This document shows, one piece after another, positions 1 through 8,025 of a stretch of 41,657 bases of DNA; positions within the stretch are counted from its first letter, which is position 1; every line of letters starts with the position of its first letter. A program made the translations under genes and the position numbers. The DNA comes from an uncultured Oscillospiraceae bacterium (GTDB taxonomy: Bacteria > Bacillota > Clostridia > Oscillospirales > Oscillospiraceae): positions 1-41,657 of the forward strand of contig CALXGG010000005.1 of NCBI GenBank assembly GCA_944387785.1, in the 5' to 3' direction. The notes under the pieces are model-generated. The model was given only the letters and a program-made list of their open reading frames with translations. It was not told the DNA's origin and did not search any database.

Positions 1-212
1 CCGCCCGGGCGGGGGCCAACGGCAAGCTCTTCGGCGCCGTCACCAGCAAGGAGGTCTCCGACGCCCTCCAGGCCCAGCACGGCATCGAGCTGGGCAAGCA
101 GAAGATCGTCATGGAGGAGCCCATCAAGGCCTACGGCAGCTACCAGCTCAAGGCCAAGCTGGGCTTCGAGGTCTCCGGCACCGTGTATGTGATGGTGGTG
201 GAGGCCAAGTAA
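1..212 (+). CDS. rplI: 50S ribosomal protein L9, C-terminal part (5' end outside window)
   Basis: The first readable codon is at position 3, and 69 codons run to TAA at 210-212. The translation contains GKLFGAVTSKEVSDAL, the typical start of the L9 C-terminal domain (GKLFGSVT..I..AL in the family), and ends in the beta-rich YVMVVEAK. L9 binds 23S rRNA near the L1 stalk and spans neighbouring ribosomes. dnaB follows 81 bases later, the common rplI-dnaB order of Firmicutes, which supports the call. Only the C-terminal half is visible, so the start and any operon promoter cannot be judged. Confidence 0.95.
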   Translation, partial: ARAGANGKLFGAVTSKEVSDALQAQHGIELGKQKIVMEEPIKAYGSYQLKAKLGFEVSGTVYVMVVEAK

Positions 213-293
213 GGCCCCGTGGGGCGTTTACCACAGTGAGACGGCCCGGCGGCGGGTTTTGTTCCCCTGCCGGCCCAGGGAAGGAGGGAGCTC

Positions 294-1646
294 GTGCCCG
301 CGGATGAATTACTGACCCGGCAGATGCCCCACAGCCTGGAGGCGGAGCAGGCGGTGCTGGGCTCCATGCTCATCGACGCCGATTGCATCAAAGACGTCAT
401 GGACAAGCTCCAGCCGGAGGACTTCTATATCCGGCAGAACCGGGACATCTTTGAGACCATCTACACCATGTTCAGCTACTCCCGGCCGGTGGACGGCGTC
501 ACCGTGGCGGAGGAGATGCAGAAAAACGGCACCTTCGATGAGCTGACCACCAAAAATTACCTGGTGCAGCTCATGGAGGTGACCCCCACCAGCGCCAACG
601 CCATGGAGTATGTGGCCATCGTCCGCAGCAAGGCCCTGCTGCGCAGCCTTGCCAAGGCCGCCGGCGACGTGCTGGCCATGGTCCAGGAGGGGGTGGGGGA
701 GGCCCAGTCGGTGCTGGAGGCGGCGGAGCAGCGGATCTACGCCATCCGCCGGGGCCGCAGCGCCCAGGACATGGTGCCGGTAGGCCAGATCATCAAGCCG
801 GTGCTGGACCAGATCAACGACATGGCTGTGTCCAAGACCGGCCTTTCCGGCCTCTCCAGCGGCTTTTCCGGCCTGGACCAGAAGATCCACGGCCTCAACC
901 GCTCCGACCTGATCCTGCTGGCCGCCCGGCCGGGCATGGGCAAGACCTCCTTCGCCCTGAACATCGCCCTGAACGTGGCCAAGCAGAACAGCGACAAGAC
1001 GGTGGCGGTGTTCTCCCTGGAGATGAGCAAGGAGCAGCTGGTGACCCGGCTTTTGTCCTCCGAGGGCCTGGTGGAAAACGGCCGGCTGACCAACGGAAGG
1101 CTCAGCGCCTCCGACTGGGGGAAGCTGACCCAGGCCGCCCGGACCATCAAGCAGACCGACATCCGCATCGATGACAACCCCCTGCTCACCGTGGCGGACA
1201 TGAACGCCAAGTGCCGCCGGATCGAGAACCTGGGCCTGGTGGTCATCGACTACCTCCAGCTGATGACCTCCTCCGGCGGCAAAAGCTACGCCGGGGAGAA
1301 CCGCCAGCAGGCGGTCAGCGACATCTCCCGGATGCTCAAGATCATGGCCAAGGAGCTCAACGTGCCGGTGATCTGCCTCAGCCAGCTCAGCCGCGCCAAC
1401 GAGAAGCGGGAGGACAAGCGGCCCATGCTCTCGGACCTGCGGGAGTCCGGCGCCATCGAGCAGGACGCGGACATCGTCATGTTCCTCTACCGGGAGGACT
1501 ACTATAAAGAGGATACCGAGAACCAGAACATCGCCGAGTGCATCATCGCCAAGAACCGCCACGGCGAGCGCTGCAAGCTCCCCCTGCGGTGGATGCCGGA
1601 GTACACCACCTTCAGCACCGTGGAGATGCGCTTTGACGAGGCGTGA
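294..1646 (+). CDS. dnaB: Replicative DNA helicase DnaB (DnaC in Bacillus)
   Basis: This 450-residue protein has the usual DnaB length. The N-terminal primase-interacting domain (about 8-110) starts with the typical MPHSLEAEQAVLGSML. A linker leads to the RecA-like motor with Walker A ARPGMGKTS (about 210-219), the FSLEMS stretch, Walker B-type VVIDYLQLM, and the SDLRESGAIEQDAD region with the arginine finger. It unwinds DNA as a hexamer ahead of the replication fork. The start is GTG at 294, preceded by AAGGAGGGAG at 281-290. It follows rplI and is probably co-transcribed with it. The P-loop and the Q and R motifs look intact, and I see no intein. Confidence 0.97.
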   Translation: MPADELLTRQMPHSLEAEQAVLGSMLIDADCIKDVMDKLQPEDFYIRQNRDIFETIYTMFSYSRPVDGVTVAEEMQKNGTFDELTTKNYLVQLMEVTPTSANAMEYVAIVRSKALLRSLAKAAGDVLAMVQEGVGEAQSVLEAAEQRIYAIRRGRSAQDMVPVGQIIKPVLDQINDMAVSKTGLSGLSSGFSGLDQKIHGLNRSDLILLAARPGMGKTSFALNIALNVAKQNSDKTVAVFSLEMSKEQLVTRLLSSEGLVENGRLTNGRLSASDWGKLTQAARTIKQTDIRIDDNPLLTVADMNAKCRRIENLGLVVIDYLQLMTSSGGKSYAGENRQQAVSDISRMLKIMAKELNVPVICLSQLSRANEKREDKRPMLSDLRESGAIEQDADIVMFLYREDYYKEDTENQNIAECIIAKNRHGERCKLPLRWMPEYTTFSTVEMRFDEA

Positions 1647-1673
1647 GCCGCCGGGGCGGCAAGGAGGAGAGAG

Positions 1674-1985
1674 ATGGAATATATCGTGCCGGGCGTGCTG
1701 CTGTGGCTTTTGGCGGCGGCCTATCTGGTGTGGCGGATCCGCCGGAGCATGCGCCTGCTGCTGGATGACCCGCCGGAGCTGACGTGGCTCATTTATCTGG
1801 TGATATTCACCCTGTTCGCCCCGCTGATCTCCTTCCTGGGCGGGAAAAACCGGACCGCCGGCATCGTGCTGCTGGCGGCGGCCTTCGCGGTGAGCCTGGT
1901 GCTGTCCTACCGGGCCATGGCCCGCTACCGGGCGTGGGTGAAGGAGGAGCGGGAGCGGCGGCAGGAAGAGGACGGCCGGCGGTGA
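1674..1985 (+). CDS. Small membrane protein of unknown function, three predicted helices
   Basis: This 103-residue protein has hydrophobic stretches at about 4-21, 38-57 and 63-80, then a strongly charged tail (KEERERRQEEDGRR). An AAGGAGGAGAG ribosome site lies just before the ATG, and the gene begins 27 bases after dnaB, so it is probably translated from the same mRNA. I do not recognise a family. The charged tail and short loops suggest a small inner-membrane protein with its C-terminus in the cytoplasm. tilS follows 44 bases downstream. The coding call rests on ribosome site, spacing and hydrophobic pattern; function is unknown. Confidence 0.75.
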   Translation: MEYIVPGVLLWLLAAAYLVWRIRRSMRLLLDDPPELTWLIYLVIFTLFAPLISFLGGKNRTAGIVLLAAAFAVSLVLSYRAMARYRAWVKEERERRQEEDGRR

Positions 1986-2029
1986 GGGCCCCGGCCCGCC
2001 TTGGGACGGGCCGGAGAAAGGATGAGAGG

Positions 2030-3385
2030 ATGGAGGACCTGGGGGGATTTCCCGCCATGGAACGGGCCCTGGATTTTTGCCGGGCCCACCATATGCTGCC
2101 GCCTCCCGGCGGCGTGATGCTCTGCGCCGTGTCCGGCGGCAGGGACTCTATGGCTTTGCTGCTTTTTCTCAAGACAGCCTCCCTCCGGGAGGGCTTTGCC
2201 CTCCGCGCCGCCCACTACAACCACCACCTGCGGCCCACAGCGGGCCGGGATGAAAACCTGGTCCGGCAGTACTGCCGGCAGCGGGGGATCCCCCTGATCT
2301 GCGGCGGCGGCGACGTGGCCGCCTGGGCCCGGCGGCAGGGGGCCTCCCTGGAGGACGCCGCCCGGACCCTCCGCTACCGCTTCCTGGAGGAGACGGCGGA
2401 CGCTGTGGGAGCCCAGCGCATCGCCACCGCCCACCATGTCCAGGACAACGCGGAAACGGTGCTGCTCCATCTCCTCCGGGGCTCCGGCCTCCGGGGCCTG
2501 GGGGGCATCCCGCCGGTCCGGGGCCGGATCGTCCGGCCCTTCCTGGCAACGGACCGCCGGGACATCGAGGACTATGTGGCCCGGCAGGGGATCCCCTACG
2601 CGGAGGACGAGACCAACGCGGACACCGCCTATGCCCGCAACCGCCTGCGCCGGGAGATCCTGCCCCTGCTGGAGGAGGCTTCCCCCGGCTGCACCGGCCG
2701 CATCGCCGGGGCGGCGGCGCTCCTCCGGGAGGAGGAGGCCCACCTCTCGGCGGAGTGTGACGCCCTGCTGCCGGAGGAGACAGAGGAGGGCGTTGTGCTT
2801 TCCGCCGTCCTTTTGGGGCGGCAGGACGCCGCTATGGGGCGGCGGCTGGTCCGGGAGGCGGCCCGGCGGCTGGGCGGGACGCTTACCGCCCGGCAGACGG
2901 AGGCGGTGCTGGCGCTGGGCAGCGGCGGCATCCTGGACCTGCCGGGGGGCCTCCAGGCCTTCCGGCAGCCCCACCGGCTGACCCTCCGCCGCCTGCCGCC
3001 GCCGGCGGGACCTCTGGCCCTCCGCAGGGGGGAACAGGCCTGGAACGGCGGCGCCGTCCGGGTAGAGGAGACGGCGGACTGGGAACACCTGCCTCCGGGC
3101 TGCGCCCTGGCGGCGGAGAAGGTACAGCCGCCCCTGACCATCGCCCCCTGGGACGGCGGGGGCCGCCTGAGGATCGAGAACGGCAGCCGCACCGTCAAGC
3201 GGCTGTTCGCCGACCGGAGGATCCCGCCCCAGCGGCGGGAGGAGCACCCGGCCCTTTACGACGGGGCGGGGCGGCTCCTGGCGGTGCTGGGGGTGGCGGT
3301 GGACTGGGAGTTCCGGCCCCGGCCCGGGGAGCGGGCCATCACCGTGGTATGGGAAAGGGAGGAGCGCGGCGATGAACTACTGTAA
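2030..3385 (+). CDS. tilS: tRNA(Ile)-lysidine synthase TilS
   Basis: TilS is an N-type ATP pyrophosphatase that changes C34 of the CAU-anticodon tRNA-Ile to lysidine so that it reads AUA. From ATG 2030 the protein has 451 residues. The PP-loop AVSGGRDSMALL lies near the N-terminus, followed by AAHYNHHLRP and TAHHVQDNAETVL, both typical of the family. The C-terminal part with VKRLFADRRIPPQRR matches the TilS tRNA-binding domain. The reading frame is open further upstream, but GGAGAAAGG at 2012-2020 sets the start at 2030; ATG 2057 is an alternative. The 3' end overlaps the next gene by 14 bases. The tilS-hpt-ftsH order is conserved in Firmicutes. Confidence 0.95.
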   Translation: MEDLGGFPAMERALDFCRAHHMLPPPGGVMLCAVSGGRDSMALLLFLKTASLREGFALRAAHYNHHLRPTAGRDENLVRQYCRQRGIPLICGGGDVAAWARRQGASLEDAARTLRYRFLEETADAVGAQRIATAHHVQDNAETVLLHLLRGSGLRGLGGIPPVRGRIVRPFLATDRRDIEDYVARQGIPYAEDETNADTAYARNRLRREILPLLEEASPGCTGRIAGAAALLREEEAHLSAECDALLPEETEEGVVLSAVLLGRQDAAMGRRLVREAARRLGGTLTARQTEAVLALGSGGILDLPGGLQAFRQPHRLTLRRLPPPAGPLALRRGEQAWNGGAVRVEETADWEHLPPGCALAAEKVQPPLTIAPWDGGGRLRIENGSRTVKRLFADRRIPPQRREEHPALYDGAGRLLAVLGVAVDWEFRPRPGERAITVVWEREERGDELL

Positions 3386-3713
3386 GCACTGTATGGTCCC
3401 CACGGAGGAGGCGGCATGCCCCCTGTGCGGGGAGGAACACCTGTGGCCGGTGCTGCCGGAGGACCCCTGCCTTGCCGCGGAGCTGGAGGGGCCCTGGTCC
3501 GACATGTACGCAGACCTGCTGGAGCGGCGGCAGATCCCCTGCCTGCGCAAGCAGGTCCGGGGGGAGGACTGGGCCGCCGCTTTGGGCTGCCGGCTGGCCA
3601 GGATGAGCTTTTATGTGCCCTATGAGCGGCTGGAGGAGGCCCAGGAGATAGCCCGGGCCCTTTTTGCCCGGAACGGGACGGAAACTGAGGAAGAAAAGGA
3701 GAAAGAGCTATGA
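3372..3713 (+). CDS. Zinc-ribbon protein with a DUF2007-like domain
   Basis: This 113-residue protein begins MNYCKHCMV and then has ACPLCGEE, giving a CxxC...CxxC zinc-ribbon. The rest (YADLLERRQIPCLRKQ... through VPYERLEEAQEIARALF) resembles the small DUF2007 fold often annotated as putative signal-transducing protein. It overlaps the end of tilS by 14 bases and the start of hpt by 4 bases (ATGA), so it is translationally coupled within the tilS-hpt-ftsH operon. The real role is unknown. The family name is from memory of the pattern and could be wrong; that it is coding is well supported by the overlaps. Confidence 0.75.
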   Translation: MNYCKHCMVPTEEAACPLCGEEHLWPVLPEDPCLAAELEGPWSDMYADLLERRQIPCLRKQVRGEDWAAALGCRLARMSFYVPYERLEEAQEIARALFARNGTETEEEKEKEL

Positions 3714-4261
3714 GCATGATGGATCAGGACATCCTGAAGGTACTGTACACCCAGGAGGAGATCGCCGCGCGGGTCAAGGAGCTGGGGGCCCAGATGTATG
3801 AGGACTTCAAGGGGAAGGACCCGCTGTTCGTCAGCGTGCTGCGGGGGGCCTTCATCTTTATGGCGGACATCGTCCGGGCCTGCCAGGTGAAGAGCGACGT
3901 GGAGTTCATCGCCGTCAGCTCCTACGGCAACGCCACCACCAGCTCCGGCGCGGTGCAGATCACCCACGATATCCAGCAGGATATCTCCGGGCGGAACCTG
4001 GTGGTCATCGAGGACATCCTGGACAGCGGCAATACCCTCAGCTTCCTCAAGCAGTATTTCCTCACCAAGGGGGCGGCCTCCGTGGCCATCTGCACCCTGC
4101 TGGACAAGCCCAGCCGCCGCACCAAGGTCATCACCGCCGATTACATCGGCTTCACCGTCCCCGACGAGTTCGTGGTGGGCTACGGCCTGGACTACTGCCA
4201 GAAGTACCGCAACCTCCCCTATATCGGCGTACTCAAGCCCGAGGTGTACAGCGGGGAGTGA
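3710..4261 (+). CDS. hpt: Hypoxanthine phosphoribosyltransferase
   Basis: This purine-salvage enzyme makes IMP or GMP from hypoxanthine or guanine and PRPP in the cytoplasm. The 183-residue length is normal. The PRPP-binding loop VVIEDILDSGNTL is present, as are the early PLFVSVLRGAFIFMADIVR stretch, the flexible-loop SSYGNATTSSG, and the C-terminal purine-binding DEFVVGYGLDY. ATG 3710 overlaps the preceding stop by 4 bases, and an AAGGAGAAAGAG site lies before it. It sits between tilS and ftsH, as in Bacillus. No unusual residue was seen. Confidence 0.97.
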   Translation: MSMMDQDILKVLYTQEEIAARVKELGAQMYEDFKGKDPLFVSVLRGAFIFMADIVRACQVKSDVEFIAVSSYGNATTSSGAVQITHDIQQDISGRNLVVIEDILDSGNTLSFLKQYFLTKGAASVAICTLLDKPSRRTKVITADYIGFTVPDEFVVGYGLDYCQKYRNLPYIGVLKPEVYSGE

Positions 4262-4324
4262 CCGGCCGCCCGCCGGGCGGCAAAAACAGCGGGCGCCCCG
4301 TGGGCGCAAAGGAGTGTTGGATCG

Positions 4325-6163
4325 TTGACCAAGCAGACAAGGCGGCCCGGCATGGGCCTCTACTTCGCGGCGATGATGCTGATGCTGCTGGCGTTTTACG
4401 CCTTTTCCGGCAGCATGAACACCACCGGCATCACCTATTCCCAGGTCCAAAGCCTCTTTGAGGACCAGCAGGTCCAGAGCTTTTACGTCAAGGACGGCAC
4501 GGACCTCTATCTCCACCTCAAGGACGGCGCCGTGGTGCGCAATGAGCTGAGCAGCGTGGCCGTGTTCCGGGAGGACCTGGGGGACCTGATCGAGCAGCAG
4601 AGGGCCGAGGGCGTGCTGGTGGAGTACGACTACGCCCCCGTCTACGCGCCTCCCTGGTGGAGCGAGATACTGCTGTACGTGGTGCTCATCGGGGCGGTGT
4701 TCCTGGTGTGGCAGTACGCCATGGCCAGGGCCCAGGGCGGCGGCGTGGACCAGGGCCGGAAATTCGGCCGGGCCCGGATCCGCTTTGGCTCCGATAACAA
4801 GAAAAAAGTGAATTTCACCGACGTGGCCGGCGCCGACGAGGAGAAGGAGGAGCTCCAGGAGATCGTCCAGTTCCTCCAGGATCCCCAGAAGTACCTGGAG
4901 CTGGGGGCCCGGATCCCCAAGGGCGTGCTGCTGGTGGGCCCTCCGGGCACCGGCAAGACCCTGCTGGCCCGGGCGGTGGCCGGGGAGGCCGGGGTGCAGT
5001 TCCTGTCCATCTCCGGCTCCGACTTCGTGGAGCTGTATGTGGGCGTGGGCGCCAGCCGGGTAAGGGACCTCTTTGAGGAGGCCAAGAAGGTGGCCCCCGC
5101 CGTGGTGTTCATCGACGAGATCGACGCCGTGGGCCGCCAGCGGGGCGCGGGCCTGGGCGGCGGCCACGACGAGCGGGAGCAGACCCTCAACCAGCTGCTG
5201 GTGGAGATGGACGGCTTCTCCGCCAACGAGGGGGTGGTGGTCCTGGCGGCCACTAACCGTGCCGATATCCTGGATCCCGCCCTGCTGCGGCCCGGCCGGT
5301 TCGACCGGCAGGTCTATGTGGGCCGACCGGACATCAAGGGCCGGGAGGAGATCCTCCGCATCCACGTCCGCAACAAGCCCCTGGCGGAGGACGTGGACCT
5401 GAAGGTGCTGGCCCAGTCCACCCCCGGCTTTACCGGGGCGGACCTGGAGAACGTGGTCAACGAGGGGGCCCTGCTGGCCGCCCGCCGGGGCCACAAGTTT
5501 ATCACCCGGGACGATCTCCAGGAGGCGGTGATCAAGGTCATCGCCGGGCCGGAGAAGAAGAGCCGGGTGGTGCCCCTCCATGAGCGCAGGCTCACCGCCT
5601 ACCACGAGGCGGGCCACGCGGTGATGCACCACTGCCTGGAGAGCGTGGACCCGGTCCATCAGGTGACCATCGTCCCCCGGGGCCAGAGCGGCGGCATGAC
5701 CATCTCCCTGCCCGCCGAGGACAAGGGCTACTACTCCAAGCGCTACATGGAGGAGGAGATCGCCGCCCTGCTGGGGGGCCGGGTGGCGGAGGAGCTGTTC
5801 CTGGACGACATCTCCACCGGCGCCTCCAACGACATCCAGCGGGCCACCGATATGGCCCGGCGGATGGTCACCGTCTACGGTATGAGCGAGAAGCTGGGGG
5901 CGGTGAGCTTCGACACCGGCCACGACGAGGTGTTCATCGGCCGCTCCATGGCCCAGGCCAAGACCTACTCCGAGGCCGTGGCCGCCCAGATCGACAGCGA
6001 GGTAAAGGCCCTCATCGACCGGGGCTACCGCCGCTGCCAGGAGGTGCTGGAGGCCCACCGGGACCAGGTAAAGGCGGTGGCGGACTACCTGCTGGAGTAC
6101 GAGACCATGTCCGCCGAGGACTTCGCCCGGGTCATGGGAAAGCCCAAGGCCAGCCTCTCCTGA
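4325..6163 (+). CDS. ftsH: ATP-dependent zinc metalloprotease FtsH
   Basis: FtsH is a membrane-anchored hexameric AAA+ protease that degrades misfolded membrane proteins and regulators. The 612-residue protein has transmembrane helices at about 12-29 and 113-131 around an extracytoplasmic domain. The AAA module has Walker A GPPGTGKT (205-212), Walker B VVFIDEID (260-267) and the second region of homology ending RPGRFDR. The protease zinc site is HEAGH (427-431). The start is TTG 4325, set by AAGGAG at 4310-4315. It ends the tilS-hpt-ftsH cluster and is followed by a strong terminator. Length and motifs match a fully active FtsH. Confidence 0.97.
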   Translation: MTKQTRRPGMGLYFAAMMLMLLAFYAFSGSMNTTGITYSQVQSLFEDQQVQSFYVKDGTDLYLHLKDGAVVRNELSSVAVFREDLGDLIEQQRAEGVLVEYDYAPVYAPPWWSEILLYVVLIGAVFLVWQYAMARAQGGGVDQGRKFGRARIRFGSDNKKKVNFTDVAGADEEKEELQEIVQFLQDPQKYLELGARIPKGVLLVGPPGTGKTLLARAVAGEAGVQFLSISGSDFVELYVGVGASRVRDLFEEAKKVAPAVVFIDEIDAVGRQRGAGLGGGHDEREQTLNQLLVEMDGFSANEGVVVLAATNRADILDPALLRPGRFDRQVYVGRPDIKGREEILRIHVRNKPLAEDVDLKVLAQSTPGFTGADLENVVNEGALLAARRGHKFITRDDLQEAVIKVIAGPEKKSRVVPLHERRLTAYHEAGHAVMHHCLESVDPVHQVTIVPRGQSGGMTISLPAEDKGYYSKRYMEEEIAALLGGRVAEELFLDDISTGASNDIQRATDMARRMVTVYGMSEKLGAVSFDTGHDEVFIGRSMAQAKTYSEAVAAQIDSEVKALIDRGYRRCQEVLEAHRDQVKAVADYLLEYETMSAEDFARVMGKPKASLS

Positions 6164-6182
6164 CCGGGACAGGACAGAAAAA

Positions 6183-6211
6183 AAGCCGTACCATCTACCA
6201 TGGTACGGCTT
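6183..6211. terminator. Bidirectional intrinsic terminator between ftsH and the 58-residue ORF
   Basis: Arms AAGCCGTACCAT (6183-6194) and ATGGTACGGCTT (6200-6211) pair perfectly around a 5-base loop. There is an A-run on the left and a T-run on the right, so it can end the ftsH transcript (+) and the minus-strand ORF at 6242-6418. Confidence 0.9.
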
Positions 6212-6241
6212 TTTATACACACACAACAGCGCCCCGGGCCC

Positions 6242-6418
6242 TCAGGCCTCCCGTTCGGTAAGGGCGATGTACCGCTCCTCCGCGTCCCGCAGGGCGGCGG
6301 TCAGCAGCGTCACCGCCTTGCGGACCACCACGTCCTCCCCGCCGTAGCGCTCCAGAAGGGAGATGGCCTGGTCCGCCTGGCCCACCAGGATGGCGTACTC
6401 TTTCTGATAATCCATCAT
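6242..6418 (-). CDS. Short conserved-looking ORF, 58 residues, unknown function
   Basis: Reading the minus strand from ATG at 6418 gives a 58-residue protein that begins MMDYQKEYAILVGQAD and ends in a charged helix (AALRDAEERYIALTEREA). AAGGAG lies 7 bases before the start, and the ORF ends just before a terminator shared with ftsH. Both support a real gene although it is short. The second Met codon (6415) is an alternative start. The composition suggests two amphipathic helices and no membrane segment. I do not recognise a family. A weak AGTATA box at 6591-6596 (TATACT on minus) may be its promoter. Confidence 0.7.
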   Translation of the reverse strand: MMDYQKEYAILVGQADQAISLLERYGGEDVVVRKAVTLLTAALRDAEERYIALTEREA

Positions 6419-6617
6419 CTTGACACTCCTTTTCGCTGTGCCCGCAGCCGGGCGGGCGTGTGAATCTCAGGGCGGGTGGCGCCCGCCGGCCTGCCTGCCG
6501 GGCAGGCGCGGAGGAGCGGGACAGGGCGGGAAAACGGGGGAAATGCCGCCTTTCCGGGGAAGGGGGCGGGCCCTGTCGCTCTCTGTCGTCAGTATAGGAC
6601 AGGGGCGGCGGGGAAAT

Positions 6618-6640
6618 TTGTAGAATCCTGTCCGCTACAA
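6618..6640. repeat. Inverted repeat TTGTAG-N11-CTACAA in the ftsH-bofA spacer
   Basis: Six-base arms at 6618-6623 and 6635-6640 flank CCTGTCC. It lies about 20 bases upstream (minus direction) of a TATACT-like box at 6591-6596, so it could be an operator for the small gene at 6242-6418. The rest of the 6,419-6,804 spacer is GC-rich and shows no ORF that I trust. Confidence 0.35.
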
Positions 6641-6687
6641 AAATTTTGCAGAAGGGGGCCGCCGGGGCCGTCCCGGGGAAACACTAC

Positions 6688-6716
6688 TTGCGGGATATAC
6701 GCCCGGTGGGTATAAT
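6688..6716 (+). promoter_or_regulatory. Orphan sigma-A-type promoter, reading toward bofA (antisense)
   Basis: TTGCGG (6688-6693), a 17-base spacer and a perfect TATAAT (6711-6716). No plus-strand gene starts soon after. The next 130 bases are GC-rich and can form hairpins (for example CTGGA...TCCAG near 6770), and beyond them lie bofA and yaaL on the opposite strand. It would give a small RNA, an antisense RNA or a long leader for tadA; it may also be fortuitous. Confidence 0.4.
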
Positions 6717-6804
6717 CAAGATATAGTGGTTTCCCCGCCGGGCCGGGGAGCGGAGGCCCGCCGCGGCCCTGGAGAAAAAATCCAGCGCCGGGGGGCGGAA
6801 AAAA

Positions 6805-6841
6805 GGACCCGGGCGGCCCGCGGAGGCGGGCGGCCGGATCC
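6805..6841 (-). terminator. Probable terminator of yaaL-bofA
   Basis: An interrupted stem (GGA/TCC, CCGG/CCGG, CCCGC/GCGGG) is followed on the minus strand by six Ts (the A-run at 6799-6804). It sits 11 bases past the bofA stop codon. Confidence 0.6.
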
Positions 6842-6851
6842 CAAGGGGGCG

Positions 6852-7118
6852 CTATGTAAAGATCCACTGCACCAGCAGCAGAAGGCCCAGCCCCGGCACC
6901 CCCAGGACCCCCACCACCAGGGCGTTGAACAGGTTCAGCCCCAGGGAGAGGCCGGTGAGGGGGGCGGCGGCGTTGAGCAGCAGCAGGGCCCCCAGGCCCA
7001 GCAGGGTGTTGAAGAGCACCTTCAGGGCGGCCTTCAGCGGGGCGGAGAACACCTTGGCGAACAGCAGCGCCAGCCCCAGGGCCGCCAGGGCCAGCGGCAG
7101 GGCGGTCCTTACGTCCAT
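6852..7118 (-). CDS. bofA: BofA-family protein (pro-sigma-K processing inhibitor)
   Basis: This 88-residue, very hydrophobic protein has the family-typical core LFNTLLGLGALLLLNAAAP and end NLFNALVVGVLGVPGLGLLLL. In Bacillus, BofA holds the SpoIVFB protease inactive in the forespore outer membrane until a forespore signal arrives. Clostridia often keep BofA without the rest of that checkpoint, so the role here is less sure. GGGAGGGG precedes ATG 7118. It overlaps yaaL by 10 bases, the same yaaL-bofA pair as in Bacillus. About three helices are predicted. Length and neighbour both support the call. Confidence 0.85.
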   Translation of the reverse strand: MDVRTALPLALAALGLALLFAKVFSAPLKAALKVLFNTLLGLGALLLLNAAAPLTGLSLGLNLFNALVVGVLGVPGLGLLLLVQWIFT

Positions 7119-7381
7119 CGGCCCCTCCCGCCCGCGTGGGCGGTGACGGCGGTGGCGGCGCAGGCCTCCAGCTCCTTGATCTGCCGCAGCAGGTAGTTCA
7201 TCCGGGACTGGAGGGCCCGGATCTCGAAGATGCAGGACTCGGTGAGCTCCGGGTCGCTGGTGTAGTCAAAGGCGGCGAAGGCGTGGCTGAGGGCGGTCTG
7301 GGTGCTCCTGAGGCTGGCCTTCAGCTCCAGCAGGGCGGGGCTGTCGGTGGGGCGGGTACGGATGGGGGAGATGCGTTTCAT
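7109..7381 (-). CDS. yaaL: YaaL-family protein (DUF2508)
   Basis: From ATG 7381 the protein has 90 residues. The central part (AAFDYTSDPELTESCIFEIRA then MNYLLRQIKELEA) is the helical DUF2508 pattern of YaaL, with the typical D-Y-x-x-D-P-E-L and Y-x-L-L-R-x-x-K. AAGGAGGG lies 7 bases before the start. The function of YaaL is unknown. Its gene is regularly found just before bofA in spore formers, as here, with a 10-base overlap. The open frame extends further upstream but without a ribosome site. A sigma-E-like promoter lies right before it. Confidence 0.85.
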   Translation of the reverse strand: MKRISPIRTRPTDSPALLELKASLRSTQTALSHAFAAFDYTSDPELTESCIFEIRALQSRMNYLLRQIKELEACAATAVTAHAGGRGRWT

Positions 7382-7403
7382 GTCAGATCCCTCCTTGGTT
7401 TCC

Positions 7404-7431
7404 AGTCTACGAACAGTTTGGACAAATATGC
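7404..7431 (-). promoter_or_regulatory. Possible sigma-E promoter of yaaL-bofA
   Basis: On the minus strand GCATATT (7425-7431) matches the Bacillus sigma-E -35 consensus KMATATT at all positions. After 13 bases comes CGTAGACT (7404-7411), matching CATACAnT at five of seven. A mother-cell promoter fits the known sigma-E control of bofA in Bacillus. The spacer is one base shorter than usual. A weak sigma-A-type site for tadA (TTGGAC at 7418, TATAAC at 7439, 15-base spacer) overlaps on the other strand. Confidence 0.45.
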
Positions 7432-7489
7432 CTGGTTTTATAACCGGGGGAGGGAAAATCCCCGGCGGGGCCGGGGGAGAGGAGGCGCC

Positions 7490-7963
7490 ATGCACGAGAT
7501 ATACATGGGGGAGGCCCTGGCCCTGGCCCGGGAGGCCGCGGCGGCGGGGGAGGTGCCCGTGGGCTGCGTCATCGTCCGGGAGGGCCGCATCGTGGGCCGG
7601 GGCCGCAACCGCCGGGAGGAGCGCCGGCGCACCTCCTCCCACGCGGAGATGGAGGCCATCGCCCAGGCCAACCGGGCCCTGGGCTCCTGGCGGCTGGACG
7701 ACTGCGCCCTCTACGTCACCCTGGAGCCCTGCCCCATGTGCGCCGGGGCCATCCTCAACGCCCGGATCCCCCGGGTGTACTACGGGGCCCGGGACGACGT
7801 GATGGGGGCCTGCGGCGGGGTGCTGAACCTGTTCATGGAGGACTTCCCCCACCGGCCCGCCCTGGTGGGCGGCATCCGGGAGGCGGAGTGCCGCCAGGTG
7901 CTGGAGGCCTTCTTCCGGGGCCTCCGGCGGGGGAGGGACGGGGCCCCGTCCCGGGAGATTTAA
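7490..7963 (+). CDS. tadA: tRNA-specific adenosine deaminase TadA
   Basis: TadA converts A34 to inosine in tRNA-Arg(ACG), needed to read CGU, CGC and CGA codons. From ATG 7490 the protein has 157 residues, the usual size. The deaminase zinc site is complete: HAE (51-53, H ligand and catalytic E) and PCxxC with C81 and C84. The upstream PVGCVIV and the GACGGVLNLF segment are also typical. GGAGAGGAGG precedes the start; the frame is open upstream but without a ribosome site. It lies divergent to yaaL-bofA. In Bacillus these genes lie in the same region around dnaX-recR, but dnaX and recR are not in this window. Confidence 0.96.
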   Translation: MHEIYMGEALALAREAAAAGEVPVGCVIVREGRIVGRGRNRREERRRTSSHAEMEAIAQANRALGSWRLDDCALYVTLEPCPMCAGAILNARIPRVYYGARDDVMGACGGVLNLFMEDFPHRPALVGGIREAECRQVLEAFFRGLRRGRDGAPSREI

Positions 7964-7991
7964 TACTTTTGTAATAACCTTGCGGTGTTTT

Positions 7992-8019
7992 TTGTAACAA
8001 CCGCCGGGTATCATAATAC
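7992..8019 (+). promoter_or_regulatory. Possible promoter between tadA and a strong terminator
   Basis: TTGTAA (7992-7997), 16 bases, TAATAC (8014-8019); an overlapping CATAAT (8012-8017) is an alternative -10. It lies in a short AT-rich patch and points to the terminator at 8064-8105 with no ORF between. Confidence 0.4.
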
Positions 8020-8025
8020 TTGCAA

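Noticed and set aside
3620..6226. 868-codon open frame on the minus strand across hpt and ftsH
   Set aside because: It lies fully antisense to two clear genes, is rich in His, Gly, Leu and Val from reversed GC-rich codons, has no ribosome site and no family motif. Other long antisense frames (309-1562, 25275-28268, 22611-25211, 12390-14516) were dropped for the same reason.
6723..6850. Possible SRP (4.5S) or 6S RNA gene near bofA/tadA
   Set aside because: The region is hairpin-rich, but the SRP GGAAG-type loop and the 6S central bubble cannot be made out. Only an orphan promoter is reported.
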